Below, one piece after another: positions 38,136 through 47,872 of a stretch of 64,000 nt of DNA; the first letter of the stretch is position 1; the number at the start of each line of letters is the position of its first letter. A model generated the notes under the pieces. The model ran no database searches, was not told the origin of the DNA, and worked only from the letters and a program-made list of their open reading frames with translations. The DNA is from Spirochaetales bacterium (GTDB lineage Bacteria; Spirochaetota; Spirochaetia; Sphaerochaetales; Sphaerochaetaceae). A program made the position numbers and the translations under genes. The DNA is taken from assembly GCA_012519115.1 (NCBI GenBank), contig JAAYQW010000001.1, positions 1 through 64,000 on the forward strand. The letters are read 5' to 3'.

Positions 38136-39428
38136 ATGGCAAAACAATCACAGAATACCGTCAAATATGGTCCGAGTGACCGTCCGCCCCTCGGGTCGTG
38201 GATTCCGATGAGCATCCAACACGTCTTTGCGATGTTCGGTGCGACCATTCTTGTTCCGATTCTTACCGGACTTTCTCCATCGACCGCTTTGTTTACTGCG
38301 GGAACGGGAACCCTCATCTATATTTTGATAACACAATCCAAGGTTCCGGCTTTCCTTGGCTCTTCTTTTGCGTTCATCCCCGCCTTGATCGCGATCTCTT
38401 CCTCCTATGGCGTCGCCTATGCGATGGGAGGGGCGTTTGCCAGCGGAGCTTTTTATGTCATCGTGGCTCTGATCATCAAAAAGAGTGGACATGAATGGAT
38501 TGGCAAAGCTCTTCCTCCGGTGGTGATCGGAAGCGTGATCGTGGTGATCGGTCTTTCCTTGGCTCCGACGGCGATGGGAATGGCGATGAATGACGCTTCA
38601 GGCAATTACAACCTTTTGGTGTTCACCGTGGCGATGGTGACCCTGGCCTTCACGATCGTGGCGAATCTCTTCCTGAAAGGGTTCTTCTCGATCATCCCGA
38701 TTCTCATCGGGCTTGTCGCCGGATATCTCTTTTCCCTGATCATCGGTTTCATCAGTCCCGCCCACGCCCTCATCGACTTCACCGCGGTTCATCAGGCGGC
38801 GTGGTTCGGACTGCCGACCTTTGCCGTTCCCAAGTTCAATCTCGTCGCCACGGTAACGTTTGTAATCGTCTCTTTGGCGACGATTTGCGAACATTTGGGT
38901 GATACGATCACGATCAGCAAGGTCGTCGGCGAAGACTACCTTGTTGACCCCGGTTTGCACCGCACCCTTACCGGAGACGGGTTGGCCACTCTGTGGGCGT
39001 CACTGTGGGGCGGTCCCCCCAACACTACGTATGGTGAGAACATCGGTGTTCTTGCCCTTACCCGCGTGTACTCTGTGTGGGTGACCGGAGGAGCTGCGGT
39101 GATCGCGGTTCTCCTCTCCTTCTTCCCCAAGTTCGGAGCTCTGATCCAAACGATCCCGAGTCCCGTCCTCGGCGGGATTTCGATGCTTCTCTTCGGAATC
39201 ATCGCATCAAGCGGACTGAGAACATTGGTCGACAGCGGTGTCGATTACGAAGACAAGCGCAACCTCACGATCAGCAGCGTGATTCTCGTCATCGGAATCG
39301 GCGGCGGAGCCCTCTCCTTTGCGATGGGCAAGGATCTTATGTTCACGTTGGAAGGCGTGGCGCTGGCAACCGTCGTCGGAATCTTCCTCAACCTCGTTCT
39401 TCCCAGGAACGGAACAACCATAGAGTAA
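38136..39428 (+). CDS. Uracil/xanthine permease (NCS2 family)
   Basis: UraA-like sequence (MSIQHVFAMFGATILVPILTGL, NTTYGENIGVLALTRVYS). Confidence 0.92.
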   Translation: MAKQSQNTVKYGPSDRPPLGSWIPMSIQHVFAMFGATILVPILTGLSPSTALFTAGTGTLIYILITQSKVPAFLGSSFAFIPALIAISSSYGVAYAMGGAFASGAFYVIVALIIKKSGHEWIGKALPPVVIGSVIVVIGLSLAPTAMGMAMNDASGNYNLLVFTVAMVTLAFTIVANLFLKGFFSIIPILIGLVAGYLFSLIIGFISPAHALIDFTAVHQAAWFGLPTFAVPKFNLVATVTFVIVSLATICEHLGDTITISKVVGEDYLVDPGLHRTLTGDGLATLWASLWGGPPNTTYGENIGVLALTRVYSVWVTGGAAVIAVLLSFFPKFGALIQTIPSPVLGGISMLLFGIIASSGLRTLVDSGVDYEDKRNLTISSVILVIGIGGGALSFAMGKDLMFTLEGVALATVVGIFLNLVLPRNGTTIE

Positions 39429-39440
39429 TAATCATATACG

Positions 39441-39470
39441 TCAGGGGGCCGATCGGCTCCCTGATATTAT
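39441..39470 (+). terminator. Terminator TCAGGGGGCC-gatc-GGCTCCCTGA
   Basis: 10-bp stem with one G-T wobble after the permease. Confidence 0.65.
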
Positions 39471-39499
39471 TTCACCGGCTTTTCTGTTACCCTTAAACG

Positions 39500-40372
39500 A
39501 TGCATACCTATACCGTGATCGACAGCGATGATGCTCTTATCAAGCTCAGGAACACATGGAAGGAAGATCAAGTCTCCACGATCGCGATGGATTTTGAAGG
39601 GGAGTACAACCTTCACATCTACGGCGAGCATCTGTGTCTCATTCAAATCTATGATCGGACGACATTCCACCTGATCGATCCCTTTAAGATCTCAGTACCC
39701 GAGTTGAAGCATTTTTTGGAAGATGAGACGCTTGAGAAGATCATGTTCGATTGCGCAAGCGATGCCGCCTTGGTTCGAAAGAACCACGCGATCGTCCTCA
39801 AAAACATCTATGACCTCAGAATCGCTGCGAAGCAGCTGGGTATGGATGGAGGACTGACCAGAATTCTCGACCACTATCTTCCCGACCGAACCCGGCATAC
39901 GACCGGATCAAAGAAGAAACATCAAAAAACCAATTGGCTCTTACGGCCCCTTTCTCAGGAACAGATTCAATACGCCTTGGAGGACGTGGAGCATCTCTTC
40001 ACCCTCAAAGCCCTGATCATCGCCGATCTTGAGAAACAAGGTCTCAGAGAAAAAACCAGGGAATTGATGGAAAGCGCGGGGATGCCCAAGGGTCCTGATA
40101 AACCGGGCTGGACGAAGTATTCCTCCTATCGCCATCTCTCCAAGGAGGAGCGAATCCTGCTGAAGCATTATTATCTGGCCCGCGAGCACGTCGCCAAGCG
40201 AAGGAACGTGCCGGCGGTCCGAATCATGAACAAGAAGCTCGTCTTGAAGATGGCCAAGGAGAAGCCTCGGAATCGAGAGGAGTTCGAGGCCTACACGCAA
40301 AGAAACGATCTGTTGACGGCGCTTTTGGAGTCTCACGCCAAAGCCATGAAGGAGATCGCTTCCTTGGCTTGA
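39500..40372 (+). CDS. rnd: RNase D-like 3'-5' exonuclease with HRDC-like C-terminus
   Basis: AMDFEGEY, FDCASDAALV, YALEDVEHLFTL exonuclease motifs. Confidence 0.85.
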   Translation: MHTYTVIDSDDALIKLRNTWKEDQVSTIAMDFEGEYNLHIYGEHLCLIQIYDRTTFHLIDPFKISVPELKHFLEDETLEKIMFDCASDAALVRKNHAIVLKNIYDLRIAAKQLGMDGGLTRILDHYLPDRTRHTTGSKKKHQKTNWLLRPLSQEQIQYALEDVEHLFTLKALIIADLEKQGLREKTRELMESAGMPKGPDKPGWTKYSSYRHLSKEERILLKHYYLAREHVAKRRNVPAVRIMNKKLVLKMAKEKPRNREEFEAYTQRNDLLTALLESHAKAMKEIASLA

Positions 40373-41238
40373 ACAAGAAGTGAAAGAGTCCGACAGATCG
40401 GGGTGGGGATGTCGTGCTTCCTGCCCAAGGCGGCCACCGATCCGGCAAACCACTCGTTTTCCGTCGTCCGACCCGCTTCCAGGTCTTGGCACATCGAGGT
40501 TTTTCCGTCGCCCAAGGTGATGACGAGGTTGTGGTTCTCTTCGATAAAGGAATCGGGGATCCGGACCCCCTCGGCCGACGCTACGGCCTGCACTTCGGCA
40601 CATACCCCGTAGGCGAGCTCTTTCACCGCTTTTTGATCGAGCTGCCTGTAGTTCGCCAGCAACAGCCCGCTGATCGTATTGTACGCTGTATTGAGCATGA
40701 ACTTGTTCCACTGCATCAGATGGATATCCTTCGGTACGACCGCTTCGATGCCGGCGGAGGCAAACAGTTCCGACAGCGCAGCGACTCGGTCCGTCGAGGA
40801 ATTATCCCGTTCGCCGAAGACGATTCTCCCTTCGGCGGTGAACTCGATCCGGTTGCTCACGTGGGTAGAGTTCAATCCCACGGCGAAACCGTGGAGAATC
40901 TTCTCCCATCCGAAGGCGGCGGCCAGGACTCCCTCGCTTTCGATTCCGTTGAGCAACGTGAGAATTACCGTAGAGGGACCGACGATCGGCTTCATCTGTT
41001 CAATGACGGTATGCAAATGGTGGTTTTTCGTGGCGATGATGATGAGATCGGTCGAGCCGATTTCATCGGCGCATCGATACGCAAACGGAGCGGCTTCTCC
41101 ATTTATGATAATGCCATTCCGAAGATAGCGTTCTTTCCGCTCTTCATCCACTAGGAACGACAACGAGCATACCGAGTTCAGACGTTGACCGTAGAGAGCT
41201 CCCACGGCTCCCGCTCCGACGATGACGACATTCTTCAT
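40333..41238 (-). CDS. Ketopantoate reductase family protein (ApbA/PanE)
   Basis: VVIVGAGAVGALYGQRL; WNKFMLNTAYNTISGL. Confidence 0.9.
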   Translation of the reverse strand: MKNVVIVGAGAVGALYGQRLNSVCSLSFLVDEERKERYLRNGIIINGEAAPFAYRCADEIGSTDLIIIATKNHHLHTVIEQMKPIVGPSTVILTLLNGIESEGVLAAAFGWEKILHGFAVGLNSTHVSNRIEFTAEGRIVFGERDNSSTDRVAALSELFASAGIEAVVPKDIHLMQWNKFMLNTAYNTISGLLLANYRQLDQKAVKELAYGVCAEVQAVASAEGVRIPDSFIEENHNLVITLGDGKTSMCQDLEAGRTTENEWFAGSVAALGRKHDIPTPICRTLSLLVQAKEAISFMALA

Positions 41239-42302
41239 CTGACAATAATCTCCTCGATCAGGGAAGCCAAGCGCTCAAGTTCGCTCAGCGGAATATACTC
41301 TTCTTTGGAATGAGCGTTCTCGTAGCCGACGCAACAGGTGAGGGTGGGAATACCCAGGCCATTGAAGATATTGGCGTCGCTGCCGCCTTGCGTCTTCTTG
41401 AATTCGACCGGGATCTTCAATGCGCCGCATGCTTCGGTGAAGCGTCTAACGACCGGACTGTCGGTATGATGCCGATATCCTTCATAGAGACGATAGCGGT
41501 GGGTATGAACCGTTCCTCCCGCTAAGCGGGCGGTCTTTTCCAAGACTTCGACCATATGGTTGATCTGCTTGTCGATTTTTTCTTCATCCAGGCTTCTCGC
41601 TTCGAAGTGTATCGTCGCTTCCGAACTGATCACATTGGTGGTGCCGGGGGCGACGAAGGAGCCTACGTTCGCCGTGGTTTCCTCATCGATGCGAAAGAGG
41701 TGCATCGCAGCGATCGCATCCGAACCGATTTTGATCGCGCTGACTCCGTCTTCCGGTTTGAAGCCGGCATGGGCGGCTTTCCCGCCGATGACCACATCCA
41801 GGCGATCGTGGTAGGAGGCTTGGATGATCGCTCCGCCCACCGGACCGGAGGCATCAAACGTATACCCGCAGGAAACGGCATCCAACAACGATCGATCGAC
41901 CTGTTTTGCACCGGCAAGGCCCGTTTCCTCGGCGATGGTGAAGAGCACCACCAGCGGAGGATGCTTCCTTCCCTCCGTGATGACCTTTTCCAATGCGTGC
42001 AGCAACGCCGCCACGGCGGCCTTGTCATCCGCTCCGAGAGCGGTGGTTCCATCGCTTCGGATGATGTCATCCTCAACGACCACGTGAGCCCCGACGGCCA
42101 AGTCCACCGTATCCATGTGGGTGTTGAGTATCAGGGCATCTCCCTCTCCCCCAAGATACCCGTAGAGATTCCCGGCAGCGTCATACCGGGTACTGAACCC
42201 CAATGCCAAGAGCTTCTGTTCCAGAAACAGCGCAACCCTGTCCTCCCCGAAGGAGGGCGAATCAATGGCGACAAGACTTTTGAAGATATCAAGCAATTTC
42301 AT
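41235..42302 (-). CDS. M20/M42-type metallopeptidase (PepT-like)
   Basis: LILNTHMDTVD, TTALGADDKAAVAALLHAL, TIAEETGLAGAKQVD. Confidence 0.9.
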   Translation of the reverse strand: MKLLDIFKSLVAIDSPSFGEDRVALFLEQKLLALGFSTRYDAAGNLYGYLGGEGDALILNTHMDTVDLAVGAHVVVEDDIIRSDGTTALGADDKAAVAALLHALEKVITEGRKHPPLVVLFTIAEETGLAGAKQVDRSLLDAVSCGYTFDASGPVGGAIIQASYHDRLDVVIGGKAAHAGFKPEDGVSAIKIGSDAIAAMHLFRIDEETTANVGSFVAPGTTNVISSEATIHFEARSLDEEKIDKQINHMVEVLEKTARLAGGTVHTHRYRLYEGYRHHTDSPVVRRFTEACGALKIPVEFKKTQGGSDANIFNGLGIPTLTCCVGYENAHSKEEYIPLSELERLASLIEEIIVR

Positions 42303-42422
42303 GGAGCAAGCTTAACATAAAGAGGGGAGACAGAGAAGAAAGGCGAAGGAAAAGGTTTAGTGTCACTCTCCGGCAGGTTATGATATCGTTGAGAGGAAGC
42401 CGGGGTACAGGGAGGGAATCTG

Positions 42423-43562
42423 ATGGAACTGCTTGGATCTTTGAGTCGATATATCAGTCAACAGCTTGATGAACGAAGATTCGATTCTGTCGAGAAAGAG
42501 GAGTTCCGGGCGACATTGGAGGCGGCGCTGCTGATGCCTGCCTTTGATAAGCCGATCGTAAGAAGCGAATGGGTGAAGGAGCATGATGCTCTTCGAATCG
42601 AAAAATTGACATGGCAAGTCGGTTTCAGTCTCAGTGAAGGGTATCTTCTCTCCCCGGCGGGTGCTCAGGAAAAGCTTCCCGGCATCCTTGCGCTTCATGA
42701 CCATGCAGGGGAGAAGTTCTGGGGAAAGAGCAAAATCGTAGATATCGGTGAAGAGCTCGACCAATCCCTGGTTGAACACCGGAGGCGATATTATGGGTCG
42801 CGAGCTTGGGCCAACGAGCTGGCCAAACGAGGCTATGCGGTCTTTGTGCCCGATCTTATCGGCTTTGAAAGCCGAAGAATCAAGGTCGGCGAACTGCCAA
42901 AGTCACTGGTTCAAGACCTGTTGACTCCTCCGCTTAAGATCGTCGAGGGAGGAACCTGCCGGAACGATGACCTGGTCTTGGATGACAGTCTTGAAAACAG
43001 GGTCGCGTATAACGCCCTTGCCCGGGGGCTGGAACATGTCATCGCCAAAGTGCTGATGAGCGGCGGCTGCACGTGGGCGGGGTATGCGGCGGCGGAGGAT
43101 CTGGTCGCCTTGGATATCCTGTCCGAACACAAGCTTGTCGACGGCTCCCGCCTGGGATGCGGAGGTTTGAGCCTCGGAGGACTGAGGAGCGTATTGCTGA
43201 GCGCTCTTTCTCCGAAGATCCAAGCGAGCTTCGTGACAGGGTTCATGACCACCTTCAAGGACCTGGTGAACGCCAAAGCGGCGAATCATACCTGGATCGC
43301 CTATGCCCCCCAGCTCAGCCATCTCGGCGAGTTCGGTGATCTGCTTCAGTCTCACGCCCCAAAACCCCTCCTGGTTCAACACGGCAGACAGGATCGGCTC
43401 TTCACCTTCAGTGAAGTGGAGCGAAGCGTTTCACGGATCGGAGCGCATTATAAGAATGATCCGGAAAGATTCCTCTTCACCGTATATGACGAACCGCACC
43501 TCTTCAATGAGCTGATGCAGGAAGAGGTGTTTGAGTTTTTCGATTATTTTTTCTTCTTGTGA
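42423..43562 (+). CDS. Dienelactone hydrolase-like alpha/beta hydrolase
   Basis: LALHDHAG, LGCGGLSLGGLRSVLLSAL nucleophile elbow. Confidence 0.75.
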   Translation: MELLGSLSRYISQQLDERRFDSVEKEEFRATLEAALLMPAFDKPIVRSEWVKEHDALRIEKLTWQVGFSLSEGYLLSPAGAQEKLPGILALHDHAGEKFWGKSKIVDIGEELDQSLVEHRRRYYGSRAWANELAKRGYAVFVPDLIGFESRRIKVGELPKSLVQDLLTPPLKIVEGGTCRNDDLVLDDSLENRVAYNALARGLEHVIAKVLMSGGCTWAGYAAAEDLVALDILSEHKLVDGSRLGCGGLSLGGLRSVLLSALSPKIQASFVTGFMTTFKDLVNAKAANHTWIAYAPQLSHLGEFGDLLQSHAPKPLLVQHGRQDRLFTFSEVERSVSRIGAHYKNDPERFLFTVYDEPHLFNELMQEEVFEFFDYFFFL

Positions 43563-44287
43563 AGCTGCTCATCGAAGACGCGGACGTTGTACGAGGAGAC
43601 TTTCAAGTGTTCACGCATCGCCTTCAGCGCCGCTTCTTTGTCCCGAGCCCGGAGGGCATGGTAGATCTGCCGGTGGCGGGCGATCGCGTCCTCGATTCCC
43701 CCTTCGATGAGGATTCCCTTGCCCATATAATCGCGAAGAAGCGAGGTAAGGGTTCCAATGAAGAGAGCCAGGAGATTGTTTCCCGTCGCCTTGGCGAGAG
43801 CGAGGTGGAACGACTCATCCAAGCTGACCCGGACTTTGAAAGGGAGGGTCTTGTTTTCGAATTGGGTGAGAATCGAATCGATCTCCTCAAGCTCCTCATC
43901 GGTAATCTTCTCGACAACGAGCTCAATCGCCGAAAGCTCAAGGATCGCTCGGACCTCCGTCAGCTCTTCGCTGCTGATCTGATCGACTTGCATGATGCGG
44001 TTGACCGCATTCATCACCGTGGAGGTTTCGGGACGGGTGATATACGCCCCGCTTCCGGTTTTCAGGGTGACCAGGCCGCGTTCCTGCAGCAGTTTGATCG
44101 CCTCTCGGACAACCGGCCGGCTGACGTTGTACTGCTTGGCGAGATTCATCTCGCTTGGGAGCTTATCACTGACCTTCGTCGGGGAGGTGAGAATCACCTC
44201 CTCCAGATGGTCGGCTATCTGCATGCTGAGATTCGTCCTCGAAAGGGTAATGTGCTCAATGTCGAGTACAGAACCTTCTTCACTCAC
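43544..44287 (-). CDS. GntR (FadR subfamily) transcriptional regulator; GTG start proposed
   Basis: LPSEMNLAKQYNVSRPVVREAIKLLQERGLV wHTH; GTG at 44287 with AAGGA upstream overlapping the aldolase stop. Confidence 0.9.
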   Translation of the reverse strand: MSEEGSVLDIEHITLSRTNLSMQIADHLEEVILTSPTKVSDKLPSEMNLAKQYNVSRPVVREAIKLLQERGLVTLKTGSGAYITRPETSTVMNAVNRIMQVDQISSEELTEVRAILELSAIELVVEKITDEELEEIDSILTQFENKTLPFKVRVSLDESFHLALAKATGNNLLALFIGTLTSLLRDYMGKGILIEGGIEDAIARHRQIYHALRARDKEAALKAMREHLKVSSYNVRVFDEQLHKKKK

Positions 44288-45059
44288 GGCATCGTCCTTT
44301 TTGAATCGCTTTGATTGTTGCTTTCGCTCCTTGGTGAAGGAAGGAGATATCATCCCCGCAACTGAAATAGTCTACTCCTAATCCCCTCCAAATGTCGATA
44401 GCCTCCTGATTGGGACCAATTGAGACTCCGATGGGTATGCCCGCCTTCTTCGCTTGGGCGATCGCATGTTTTGACAATTCGAGCACGTTCGGATGAACAG
44501 ATTCACCGATCAAGCCGATCGAGGAGGCCAAGTCGTTCGGACCCAGGACAAGAGCATCGAGCCCATCAAGGGTGAGAATCCGATCGATTTCTTCAACCGC
44601 TTTATGATGCTCGACCTGGATGAAACGGACGATATCATCCTCCGCGTTCTTGAGGTATTCACTCATGTCGAGATTGTTGTAGTGAATGGATCTTCGCGGA
44701 CCGAAGCCTCGAACCCCCCGAGGGGGATAGAGGCATTCCGCCAACGCCGCTTTGACATCCTCATACCCCTTGGTCTGGGGGATGATGATTCCGTCGATTC
44801 CCATCTCCAGAACCGGTTTGATCGCTTCCATCGTCCAGGCGGGAACCCGCACCACGGCAGCGGCTCCTCCGGCGTTCGCCGCCGTGACGTGGTTCAGGAT
44901 GAGAGGTCGGTCAAACGCTGCGTGCTCAGCGTCGATCCAGATGAAATCATAGCCGTAGATCGCCAGCGCCTCGCTGATCGCCGGATCTCCCAAGAAGACG
45001 TGCCCGCCGATTGCGGTGCCGTTCTTCAATTTTTCCCGCAGTTCCTTTCCGTATCTCAT
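44280..45059 (-). CDS. HpcH/HpaI aldolase family protein
   Basis: FIWIDAEHAAFDRP, DGIIIPQTKGYEDVKAAL, VLGPNDLASSIG. Confidence 0.92.
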   Translation of the reverse strand: MRYGKELREKLKNGTAIGGHVFLGDPAISEALAIYGYDFIWIDAEHAAFDRPLILNHVTAANAGGAAAVVRVPAWTMEAIKPVLEMGIDGIIIPQTKGYEDVKAALAECLYPPRGVRGFGPRRSIHYNNLDMSEYLKNAEDDIVRFIQVEHHKAVEEIDRILTLDGLDALVLGPNDLASSIGLIGESVHPNVLELSKHAIAQAKKAGIPIGVSIGPNQEAIDIWRGLGVDYFSCGDDISFLHQGAKATIKAIQKGRCRE

Positions 45060-45982
45060 GGTTCCAGTCCCAAGCGGGCTCTCAGCTGGGCTTCGAGCCG
45101 AATCAAGCTGGCGATTTCATGCCTTCCGTTCTCATTCAACAACGAGGGGTCTTTTGTCCGGGTGGTGAGGCTCATCGGCACACCGGTAAGGCTTCTGTGG
45201 TACTTGGCGTTCACCGGATAGGAGCGCGCCTCGGCGACCGCCCATACGGTGAGGTGATCCATCACCTCGCGAGCGAGAACCGGATCCTCCAGGTAGTGCT
45301 TGAAAAGCCATGCGTAGAGGTCAATGTGGAAGTTCGCCATCACTCCGTTATACCCATGATATCCCATCAGCCATGAATCCAGAACCGTCGCGGTGTTGGC
45401 GTTGAAGAGGGCGAGGCCGGTGCCTTTGACGAGTTCAGCCCGCCGTTTTTGGATCTCCAACGAACATGAGACATCCTTGAGGAAGACCAATTTGTCCTCT
45501 TTTGCCGCCCATCTCAGGAACTCGTCGCTTAGGAGGCGCAGATAGGGATAGGGGCACTCATACAAGCCGAACGCGACCTCCGGCAACTGGGCAAAGATGT
45601 CTTCGATGTTTTTTCGGAAGATCTCCTCTCCTTCATTCTCTTGAGCAAGGCGGTTGGAGACCAGCACCACGGCATCGACTCCCGTTTCGCTCATCTTTCC
45701 CAGTTGATCGATCTGCTTGGCGTGCTCGTCGGCGGTGTGGCCGCTTGCGATCACTTTGATCTTTCCACCAGCCGCTTCGACCACCGCCTTGGCAAGGTCG
45801 AGCTTCTCTTCTTCGGATAGGAAAAACATCTCGCTGGATTGACAGACGGCGAAGATTCCATCCGCTCCCCGATCGATATACCACTTGGTCAGGGCTTCGA
45901 CCGCCGGGTAATCGATCCTGTCATCGGGGGTGAAGGGGGTGATCATCGTGGGCCAACAGCCCCTATATACCGTATCTTTCAT
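45056..45982 (-). CDS. DHDPS/N-acetylneuraminate lyase superfamily aldolase
   Basis: TIM-barrel with Schiff-base Lys region LVFLKDVSC; start re-assigned to MKDTVYRGCWP. Confidence 0.88.
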   Translation of the reverse strand: MKDTVYRGCWPTMITPFTPDDRIDYPAVEALTKWYIDRGADGIFAVCQSSEMFFLSEEEKLDLAKAVVEAAGGKIKVIASGHTADEHAKQIDQLGKMSETGVDAVVLVSNRLAQENEGEEIFRKNIEDIFAQLPEVAFGLYECPYPYLRLLSDEFLRWAAKEDKLVFLKDVSCSLEIQKRRAELVKGTGLALFNANTATVLDSWLMGYHGYNGVMANFHIDLYAWLFKHYLEDPVLAREVMDHLTVWAVAEARSYPVNAKYHRSLTGVPMSLTTRTKDPSLLNENGRHEIASLIRLEAQLRARLGLEP

Positions 45983-45992
45983 TGTGACATCC

Positions 45993-47282
45993 TTATAGCA
46001 ATCCCGCAGCTCGAGGCAGGAAGAGGCTGAGCTCGGGGAGGTAGGTGATGAGAACCAGAAGGACCAGCATGACCACGATAGGCCACCAGATCTCACGTAC
46101 GATGTCCTTGAGCGGAGCGCCGCTGATTCCGCTGGTGATGAAGAGCAGCATTCCGAAGGGCGGAGTGGAAAGACCAACCATCATGTTGTACGTTACGATC
46201 ACTCCGAAGTGGATCATATCGATTCCAAGGGCGCGAGCTACCGGAATCATGATAGGAACAAACACCAGCTGAATCGTGGAGGTATCCACGAACATTCCCA
46301 GAATCAGGATGATGATGTTCACGATGAAGAGGAACGTGTACTTGCTGGTTGTCAGGCCGAGGATCCAATTGCCGATATTTTGGGCAAGCTGCTCGCGAGC
46401 GACGATATAGCTGATCACCGTAGCCGCTCCGATCATGATGCTGGTCGATCCGATATCCTTGATTGTCGTCTTCAACACCTCCACGAGGTCTTCGAGCCCC
46501 ATCGCCCGATAGGCAAAGAAGGAGATGACAAGCGCATACAAGCCGGCGACTGCGCCTGCTTCGGTGGGGGTCATCACTCCCGTGTAGATTCCGACGAGGA
46601 GAATCACCGGAGTGAGGAGGGCGGGAATCGCCGCCAACGTATTCTTTAAAAACACTTTCCAGACGATTTTCTCTCCACGGGGATATTTACGGATGTGGGA
46701 GACGATCGCGACGTAGATCATCAAGAAAACCGACAACAGAACGGCGGGGACCACTCCACTCAAAAACAGTGCTCCGACGCTGGTCGATGAAAGCATCGCG
46801 TAGATCACCAGAGGAATCGAAGGGGGGAAGGTCGGTCCGATCGTCGCTGAAGCGGCTGTCATGGCGCAGGCGAACTCGACTTCATAGCCGGCATCCCTCA
46901 TCGCTTCGATTTCGATCTTTCCCAGTCCCGCCGCATCGGCGATCGCCGAGCCGGTCATACCGCTGAAGAGGAGGGAACCAAGCACGTTCACATGTCCGAG
47001 GGCTCCGCGGACCCGCCCCATCACGCTGCTGGCGAAGTTGTAGATCATATCGGTAACCTTTCCCGTGTTCATCACGTTTGCGGTAAAGATGAACAGGGGA
47101 ACGGCGATGATGACATAGTTGGTGAAAAAGGTGTTCATCACCTGGTTTACCACCATGGAAAGATCGGCACCTCTGATGAGCAAATAGACTACTGCGCTGC
47201 TGATCATCCCGATGGCGATCGGCATCCGAAGGAAGAAGATCAGTACAAAGACGATTAGCGTCATAAATAGGGGAAAACTCAT
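45993..47282 (-). CDS. dctM: TRAP transporter large permease subunit (DctM)
   Basis: DctM-like membrane protein with GSAIADAAGLG and PPSIPLVIYAM motifs. Confidence 0.95.
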   Translation of the reverse strand: MSFPLFMTLIVFVLIFFLRMPIAIGMISSAVVYLLIRGADLSMVVNQVMNTFFTNYVIIAVPLFIFTANVMNTGKVTDMIYNFASSVMGRVRGALGHVNVLGSLLFSGMTGSAIADAAGLGKIEIEAMRDAGYEVEFACAMTAASATIGPTFPPSIPLVIYAMLSSTSVGALFLSGVVPAVLLSVFLMIYVAIVSHIRKYPRGEKIVWKVFLKNTLAAIPALLTPVILLVGIYTGVMTPTEAGAVAGLYALVISFFAYRAMGLEDLVEVLKTTIKDIGSTSIMIGAATVISYIVAREQLAQNIGNWILGLTTSKYTFLFIVNIIILILGMFVDTSTIQLVFVPIMIPVARALGIDMIHFGVIVTYNMMVGLSTPPFGMLLFITSGISGAPLKDIVREIWWPIVVMLVLLVLITYLPELSLFLPRAAGLL

Positions 47283-47809
47283 GCCTCCACCTCCTTCATC
47301 AGTTGATCCAGTTTGCGCTCGGCGCTGTCATCCAACTTTCCGGTGATAATCTTCCAGTCTTCGATTACCGGTTCGATCGTGTATCCGATGATGGAAAGAA
47401 GGAAATAGCTGAATGGAATGAAGATCCAGAAATAATTGATTCGAAGGGCTGCGGTTTTCTGAAAACTTACGAAGATCGCATAGTTCACCGAGGGAATAAC
47501 GAGCACGGCGAAGGTGCCGATGATAAGCACGTTTCCCGCCAAGCGCGCCCACGCTGCTACTTTCGGCGGGTATTGATCATACAGCATCGTAAAGGAAACT
47601 TGTCCTTTGCGTCGCATCGTGTAGCATGCTCCAAGAATCACCGTCCAACAGAAACCGACGACGATGATGTCTTGAGTCCACGTCAGCGGCCGGTTGATCA
47701 CATAACGGAAGAACACTTGAAGAATGAATGCTATGAACAGCAGGGAAAAAGAGATAATTGGAATATATAGCTCAATTACGTCTCGGAGAAATAAAAGGAT
47801 TTTTTTCAT
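47279..47809 (-). CDS. dctQ: TRAP transporter small permease subunit (DctQ)
   Basis: 4-TM DctQ-like protein overlapping dctM. Confidence 0.9.
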   Translation of the reverse strand: MKKILLFLRDVIELYIPIISFSLLFIAFILQVFFRYVINRPLTWTQDIIVVGFCWTVILGACYTMRRKGQVSFTMLYDQYPPKVAAWARLAGNVLIIGTFAVLVIPSVNYAIFVSFQKTAALRINYFWIFIPFSYFLLSIIGYTIEPVIEDWKIITGKLDDSAERKLDQLMKEVEA

Positions 47810-47837
47810 GTAGATAGTCCTTCGAGATTGAAAAGAA

Positions 47838-47859
47838 ACCCGGGGTTTGAACCCCGGGT
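47838..47859 (-). terminator. Hairpin ACCCGGGGTT-tg-AACCCCGGGT downstream of dctP
   Basis: 10-bp perfect stem followed on minus strand by TTCTTTTC. Confidence 0.7.
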
Positions 47860-47872
47860 CGTGATTCGTGGA

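Noticed and set aside
41556-42320. 254-aa plus-strand ORF opposite M20 peptidase
   Set aside because: Antisense shadow with no domain signal.
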